From Nitrospinaceae bacterium (GTDB taxonomy: Bacteria > Nitrospinota > Nitrospinia > Nitrospinales > Nitrospinaceae): DNA of 10,793 bases. Each line of letters starts with the position of its first letter. Positions within the stretch are counted from its first letter, which is position 1. The stretch covers positions 1 through 10,793 of the forward strand of contig JAJDAX010000240.1 in the NCBI GenBank assembly GCA_029261615.1. Reading direction: 5' to 3'. A program made the translations under genes and the position numbers. The notes beneath the pieces are model-generated. The model did no database searches. It worked only from the letters and a program-made list of their open reading frames with translations, and was not told where the DNA came from. Positions 6,815 through 10,793 of this stretch are shown here, piece after piece.

Positions 6815-9070
6815 CACTCGGTCGGAAGCCCGTCGGCGTGGGTATTTGGTAAAAGGGATTACTTTTTCTGGCAAGTGAATTGTAAAAGTTGACCCCTTGC
6901 CCTGCTCACTGTCCACCAGGATATCCCCTCCCATCATTTGACAGAACCGTTTGCTGATGGAAAGGCCGAGACCGGTCCCACCGTACTTACGGGTGGTTGA
7001 GGAATCGGCTTGTTTGAACTCCTGGAAAATATTAATCATTTGTTCTTCAGTCATCCCAATTCCCGTGTCGGAAACGGAAAATAAAATCCACTCCGTATCT
7101 CCGCGCTTCTCTCGTTTGCAGGAGAGAGTTACCGTACCTCCCTCCGTAAATTTGCAAGCGTTGCCCAATAAATTGACTATCGTTTGCCGGACCCGGGTTT
7201 TATCGGCTGTCATAGTTCCGAGTCCATTTGGAATTTGGGTATGAAGGATGTTTTTATTCTTGTCCAACAAAGGTTTAATATTTAATGTGATTTCAGTTAG
7301 TAACGGTTGGATATCAAAGGTGTCCAGATGGATATCCATTTTCCCTGCTTCGATTTTCGATAAATCCAATATCTCGTTGATCAATTCGAGTAGAAAACGC
7401 GCAGATGAGATGATTTTTATAAGGTCATCACTAAGCTCAGGTAAGTTCCGTTCTTCAGTTTCTTCGTGCAACATTTCGCTGTAACCAATGATCGCATTCA
7501 TTGGTGTTCTCAACTCATGGCTCATATTTGCGAGAAACTGGCTTTTAGACCTGCTGCTTTCCAATGCGCGGTCACGGGCCAAGGCCAGATCCGCGTAGCC
7601 TTTTTTAACGTTTTCCAAAAGAGCCACATGGGTTATGGCGACTGCGGCTTGTGATGCAAGTGATTCCACCAAGCCGACATAGTCCTCTGCAAAATGTATA
7701 ACCTGGTCATTATTTTCCGGGTTACGCGCGTTGAGTAGCTGCAGAACACCAATGACTTTATTTTCGTGGTTTTTCATCGGAACGACCAGCATGGATTTTG
7801 TCCGGTACCCTGTTTTGTCATCAAACTTACGGGGGCCCGTAAAATCGAAAGGTTCATAGCGATAGACATCCGAAATATTGACCGGCCTTTCAGTCATCGC
7901 CACGTAGGCCGATACATTAGCCTGGTTCATATCTACAGGGGTGAAAGCGATGGGCTCGCCAGTAACGCCCCCCATGCGGATTCCCAATGATTCGTTTTGG
8001 ACGATTTTAAAATGGAGTTGGTCGTTTTCTATGATGTACAGGGTACCCCCATCAGCTTTTGTGAAACTTCGCGCTTTATCGATAATCATTTCAAGTAGAG
8101 CATTTAAATCCTTTTCCCCCGAAAGGGCTCGTCCAATATCTGATAGGGTTTTAATCTGGGAAAGTAAGTTTTTTATCTGGACCGTCACCCCACTATTGTC
8201 TGAAGAGTTTTCCTCTTTTTTGAAAGATTTTTTTCCGCAGACTAAAATGGGGTCAACAATCCATCCTTCAGTGCGTATAAGAGGTTCTTTTGAATTGGGT
8301 ATCCCAAAGTGAGGTTTACCATTTCGCCATGTCCACGCGGCTTGTATTGCACAAAGCACCGCATCCAATTGGTCTGCTGAGGCTTCGTTGATAAGGGTTT
8401 CTCGTTGAGTGGTTTCAAGCTCCAGGGTCAGATGAAACTCGGAGTGAAAACCAGATGACATGATCCCATTTAAAATTGCTTCTCGTGATGCTTTTAGTTG
8501 AGAGGTATCTTTATTTTTAGTGTCTGTCTTGTAAGGCCCCGTAAAGCGTTTGGCTATGAGGGCAGGGTAGGCTTCAACTGCATATCGATTTTCTTTTGGT
8601 CTCGGTCTGCAGGGCACCACTGAAATTCCTGAAGCCAGTAAACGGGGTGCGCCCTCCAGAAACATTTTCACAAGAGGTGCCTTCACAAGTTTTAACGGAC
8701 TCTGGGCGCCCGCCAGGGCATCTGTTATACGAAGTGGTTCTTTATCTCCTGGTTTTTTTTTGTTTTTAAATTTCTGAACCTTTGTCTCAAATTTATTCTT
8801 TCCCCACTTTTCGATTTCCTTTACGTATTTTGACCAGTCTGCAGGCAGTTTCTGATTTTCTAAAAATGACTGGGGTTGTCCAAATGGAAAATCGAATCCG
8901 GCCATCCAGGGTCCCTTTTGTCTGAGAAACTCCTCTAGTTCATCAAACTCTGTAAATTGTTTTAAGTCCTCAAGCAGGAGAATCCCACCCTTTTGCAAAG
9001 AACAAATGGCTATTGCCAGTGGCTTGGATTTTCCAGGACTACTCGTAAAATCAATCCCAAATATTTTCAT
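6812..9070 (-). CDS. DUF429 - GAF - histidine kinase fusion protein
   Basis: Soluble 752-residue sensor kinase with an unusual N-terminal domain. Residues 1-~275 are a DUF429-type domain, predicted RNase H fold, with acidic motifs GIDFTSSP (D7), GFDFPFG (D60), [12 protein letters not shown] (E166) and [11 protein letters not shown] (D233, D236). A polar linker (about 280-300) leads to a GAF domain (about 318-482; [29 protein letters not shown]). Next come HisKA with phospho-acceptor H518 ([19 protein letters not shown]) and HATPase_c with N-box N633/N637, DTGIG (668-672), FQEFKQAD and GGTGLGL (697-703). All kinase boxes are intact. There are no membrane helices, no receiver domain and no adjacent response regulator. 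The ATG overlaps the hydrolase stop by 4 nt (ATGA) with no Shine-Dalgarno, indicating coupled translation. The whole frame is open with no sign of a frameshift joining two genes. Confidence 0.9.
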   Translation of the reverse strand: MKIFGIDFTSSPGKSKPLAIAICSLQKGGILLLEDLKQFTEFDELEEFLRQKGPWMAGFDFPFGQPQSFLENQKLPADWSKYVKEIEKWGKNKFETKVQKFKNKKKPGDKEPLRITDALAGAQSPLKLVKAPLVKMFLEGAPRLLASGISVVPCRPRPKENRYAVEAYPALIAKRFTGPYKTDTKNKDTSQLKASREAILNGIMSSGFHSEFHLTLELETTQRETLINEASADQLDAVLCAIQAAWTWRNGKPHFGIPNSKEPLIRTEGWIVDPILVCGKKSFKKEENSSDNSGVTVQIKNLLSQIKTLSDIGRALSGEKDLNALLEMIIDKARSFTKADGGTLYIIENDQLHFKIVQNESLGIRMGGVTGEPIAFTPVDMNQANVSAYVAMTERPVNISDVYRYEPFDFTGPRKFDDKTGYRTKSMLVVPMKNHENKVIGVLQLLNARNPENNDQVIHFAEDYVGLVESLASQAAVAITHVALLENVKKGYADLALARDRALESSRSKSQFLANMSHELRTPMNAIIGYSEMLHEETEERNLPELSDDLIKIISSARFLLELINEILDLSKIEAGKMDIHLDTFDIQPLLTEITLNIKPLLDKNKNILHTQIPNGLGTMTADKTRVRQTIVNLLGNACKFTEGGTVTLSCKREKRGDTEWILFSVSDTGIGMTEEQMINIFQEFKQADSSTTRKYGGTGLGLSISKRFCQMMGGDILVDSEQGKGSTFTIHLPEKVIPFTKYPRRRASDRV

Positions 9071-9729
9071 GTCAGGGGCTTGTCTATGTCAGGAAGTAAT
9101 TTAGCCAGGGATTCCAACAGAGGGGCTGGATGATGGCCTGTGTCGGGAACGATTTTTAATCCAGGTATTTTAATCATAAGGACGTCGGCTTCTATAAGAG
9201 GATCATGCTTCCCAAGAAAAGAATGGAAAGAGGGCAGCTCTTGATTTCCTATTGAATAATCTCGAAGGAAATTCAATCCTTGAATTAGTGTGTCTGACTT
9301 AATATTAAATCCAAACCCAGTCATCCCTGGGTCAATTCCAATATCATTCAGAAAAGAGAACACTGAGGCCAAATCGTCCGGCCTGCGTTTAAGGCTTCTT
9401 ATTAGGTAGTCTAATTGAACCGCACGGGTTTTACCACCTTGGGCCATTTCACTGGTAAAGCCCAAAATTGGGGATAACAACGCCATTCGGCTGGTTGAAG
9501 GGAGCAAGTCGGCATTTTTAAGAAGCCATAAACTTCCAAGAGAATATCCAATCCAAAGATCTGCTGAATTGGATTCAAAAAAACTGCCTGCTTCTTTCTC
9601 ATCGGCTGGGTTTTGAGGATAAAAAGTCTTAACATTTGAATTCGGAAAGACAGAAACGATTTGATTCTGGAACCAGACGGGTGGGATGGCCCATCCACAA
9701 ATACCAATAATCGTTAAAGGACTCCGCAT
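9067..9729 (-). CDS. BioH/BioG-like alpha/beta hydrolase, probable pimeloyl-ACP methyl ester esterase
   Basis: Predicted cytoplasmic esterase of 220 residues that would remove the methyl from pimeloyl-ACP methyl ester, releasing pimeloyl-ACP for BioF. Seen: N-terminal strand ending [11 protein letters not shown], resembling the HGW start of BioH; nucleophile elbow G61-Y-S63-L-G65; a lid-like helical segment with [19 protein letters not shown]; catalytic acid D176 in GKHDPLIE; and catalytic His in DTGHHP (H199 or H200). It is shorter than E. coli BioH (about 256) and only loosely similar, so it may be one of the several non-orthologous esterases that fill this step. Its start overlaps the bioF 3' end by 16 nt and its end overlaps the kinase gene by 4 nt. 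The functional call rests on fold plus position between bioF and bioC. Confidence 0.72.
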   Translation of the reverse strand: MRSPLTIIGICGWAIPPVWFQNQIVSVFPNSNVKTFYPQNPADEKEAGSFFESNSADLWIGYSLGSLWLLKNADLLPSTSRMALLSPILGFTSEMAQGGKTRAVQLDYLIRSLKRRPDDLASVFSFLNDIGIDPGMTGFGFNIKSDTLIQGLNFLRDYSIGNQELPSFHSFLGKHDPLIEADVLMIKIPGLKIVPDTGHHPAPLLESLAKLLPDIDKPLT

Positions 9730-10793
9730 TGGTTGACCGCGTATAGAAACTCATCAAGGTGAGATTGGGTGATGCCGGAATGGAGGGATAATCTAATTCG
9801 TGATTCACCCTTTGGTACTGTCGGGGGACGCACAGCGGCGACGGCAATTCCTGATTCCAAAAGTTGCTCCCTGATTTTTATAACATGTTCGGGTTCTTCC
9901 AGAATGACCGGAATAATAGGGGAGTCTCCATCGATGGTTTGTTGTCCATCAGCTTTCAATTTTTCCCTGAATGATTTCGAAAGGGTACGAAGTTTTCGAG
10001 AGTCCTCCCCAGACACTTGCACCTTATCCATTGCCGCAAGTGCAGCTCCAGCAGCGGAAGGCGGGAGGAAGGTTGAATAAATAAGTTCTCCGGCCATATT
10101 AGTCAGATAGTCAGTTACAACATTTAAATCCGTCAAAATGAAAGCGCCCATGCTGGCAAGTGATTTTCCCAGGGTGCCTACCAGAATATCGACGTGTTCC
10201 AAAACGCCGGTCTCTTTTGCCAGACCCTCTCCTCTGGGTCCATAAATCCCCAAAGCATGAGCCTCATCGAGAATCCAGAAAAAACCATAAGATTGTTTCA
10301 AACGTGCAATACGTGACAAGTCTGGAGAATCCCCGTCCATACTGTATAAACTTTCTGTTATTACAAATATTGTTTCAAAATCATTTTTATTTTTTTCCAG
10401 CAATGATTCAAGATGATCGAGGTCGTTATGATGAAAACGGTGAAAAGGCCTGTTTTTATTTCCTAGTGCCTGCGCTAGTGAATGGTGAATGAGTCGATCG
10501 GTCAAAATCAGGTCTTTGGGACCAGGGAGATGATGGATCAGGGCCTGGTTTGCCATGAATCCTGAGTTAAATAGTAACCCGCAGTTTTTCCCAATCCAAC
10601 TTTGTAACGCAATTAGTAATTGATGGTGAAGTGGGCCAAAGCCTGTAAGCAGGGGAGAAGCTCCACTTCCCGCTCCGTATATTTCAGTGGCGATTTGCGA
10701 AGCCCGGATGACTTCCGGGTCCGTTCTCAGGTTTAAATAATCATTGCTGGACAAGTTTATTCTTATTCCAAGAGATGGTGTGATTTCTCGGAA
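9714..10793 (-). CDS. bioF: BioF, 8-amino-7-oxononanoate synthase, start beyond window
   Basis: PLP enzyme of the alpha-oxoamine synthase family that condenses pimeloyl-ACP (or -CoA) with L-alanine to make 8-amino-7-oxononanoate. Visible hallmarks: SSNDYLNL, GAGSGASPLLTGFGPLHHQL, LLFNSGFMANQA, TESLYSMDGD, LDEAHALGIYGPRGEG (Asp and His contacting PLP), GTLGKSLASMGA (Lys that binds PLP), LIYSTFLPPSAAGA and AVRPPTVPKGESRIRLSLHS near the C-terminus. A TTG at 10754 is an apparent start, but the frame stays open to 10793 and the 13 upstream codons (FREITPSLGIRIN) read as genuine BioF N-terminal sequence. The gene therefore continues past the right edge, with roughly 30 residues missing by comparison with the ~384-residue E. 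coli enzyme. The downstream hydrolase begins inside its 3' end. Confidence 0.95.
   Translation of the reverse strand, partial: FREITPSLGIRINLSSNDYLNLRTDPEVIRASQIATEIYGAGSGASPLLTGFGPLHHQLLIALQSWIGKNCGLLFNSGFMANQALIHHLPGPKDLILTDRLIHHSLAQALGNKNRPFHRFHHNDLDHLESLLEKNKNDFETIFVITESLYSMDGDSPDLSRIARLKQSYGFFWILDEAHALGIYGPRGEGLAKETGVLEHVDILVGTLGKSLASMGAFILTDLNVVTDYLTNMAGELIYSTFLPPSAAGAALAAMDKVQVSGEDSRKLRTLSKSFREKLKADGQQTIDGDSPIIPVILEEPEHVIKIREQLLESGIAVAAVRPPTVPKGESRIRLSLHSGITQSHLDEFLYAVNQCGVL

Noticed and set aside
8160..8225. Internal start (GTG at residue 295) that would make a separate kinase without DUF429
   Set aside because: The purine-rich stretch upstream is about 24 bases away, too far for a normal Shine-Dalgarno, and the long frame is continuous. 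A short isoform cannot be excluded but is not supported.
7941..8312. Plus-strand open frame of 123 codons
   Set aside because: Antisense to the GAF region of the kinase fusion; composition looks like a reverse-complement shadow.
9069..9093. Direct repeat of ATGTCAGG (9069-9076 and 9086-9093)
   Set aside because: Eight bases, inside coding sequence at the hydrolase/kinase junction; likely chance.
9411..9847. Two overlapping minus-strand open frames (9411-9707, 9629-9847)
   Set aside because: Out-of-frame shadows of the hydrolase and bioF genes, both of which carry family motifs in the other frame.

Overview
The window is a compact, gene-dense piece of a chromosome from a Gram-negative (diderm) bacterium. 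Support for a diderm is a predicted outer-membrane lipoprotein, a Maf-type glycosyltransferase normally linked to surface or flagellar glycosylation, and a bioC/bioF biotin locus. GC content looks moderate, TTG starts occur, and spacing between genes is very tight. A Nitrospinota-like or deltaproteobacterial-like host is my guess only; no rRNA or other phylogenetic marker is present. I see no transposon, phage, tRNA, CRISPR or other mobile sequence.

Layout. (1) 1-620, minus: the 5' part of a DnaJ-family co-chaperone of the zinc-finger-less (CbpA-like) class, running off the left edge. (2) 621-794: a divergent intergenic region with a good sigma70-type promoter facing right. (3) 795-3303, plus: a three-gene operon of a coiled-coil/TPR lipoprotein resembling YbgF/CpoB, a cytoplasmic thioredoxin-fold protein with a CPGC motif, and a two-domain O-methyltransferase. 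The first two genes overlap by 17 nt; the second and third are in the same frame, separated by one stop and one codon. (4) 10793-3314, minus: a long run of six genes read right to left: bioF (its start lies beyond the right edge), a BioH/BioG-like alpha/beta hydrolase, a 752-residue DUF429-GAF-histidine kinase fusion, a class I methyltransferase, bioC, and a Maf-family DUF115 protein. The plus and minus blocks converge with only 10 nt between stop codons.

How the genes fit together. BioC methylates malonyl-ACP so fatty acid synthesis can extend it. A BioH-type esterase removes the methyl from pimeloyl-ACP methyl ester. BioF then condenses pimeloyl-ACP with alanine. The minus operon therefore encodes the pimelate-forming and first ring-building steps of biotin synthesis; bioA, bioD and bioB are not in the window. 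The most unusual element is the DUF429-GAF-histidine kinase, whose start codon overlaps the stop of the esterase gene by 4 nt (ATGA). It joins a predicted RNase H-fold domain of unknown function to a soluble two-component kinase inside a biotin operon, with no response regulator in view. A possible weak terminator/attenuator lies just after it, before the methyltransferase, bioC and maf genes.
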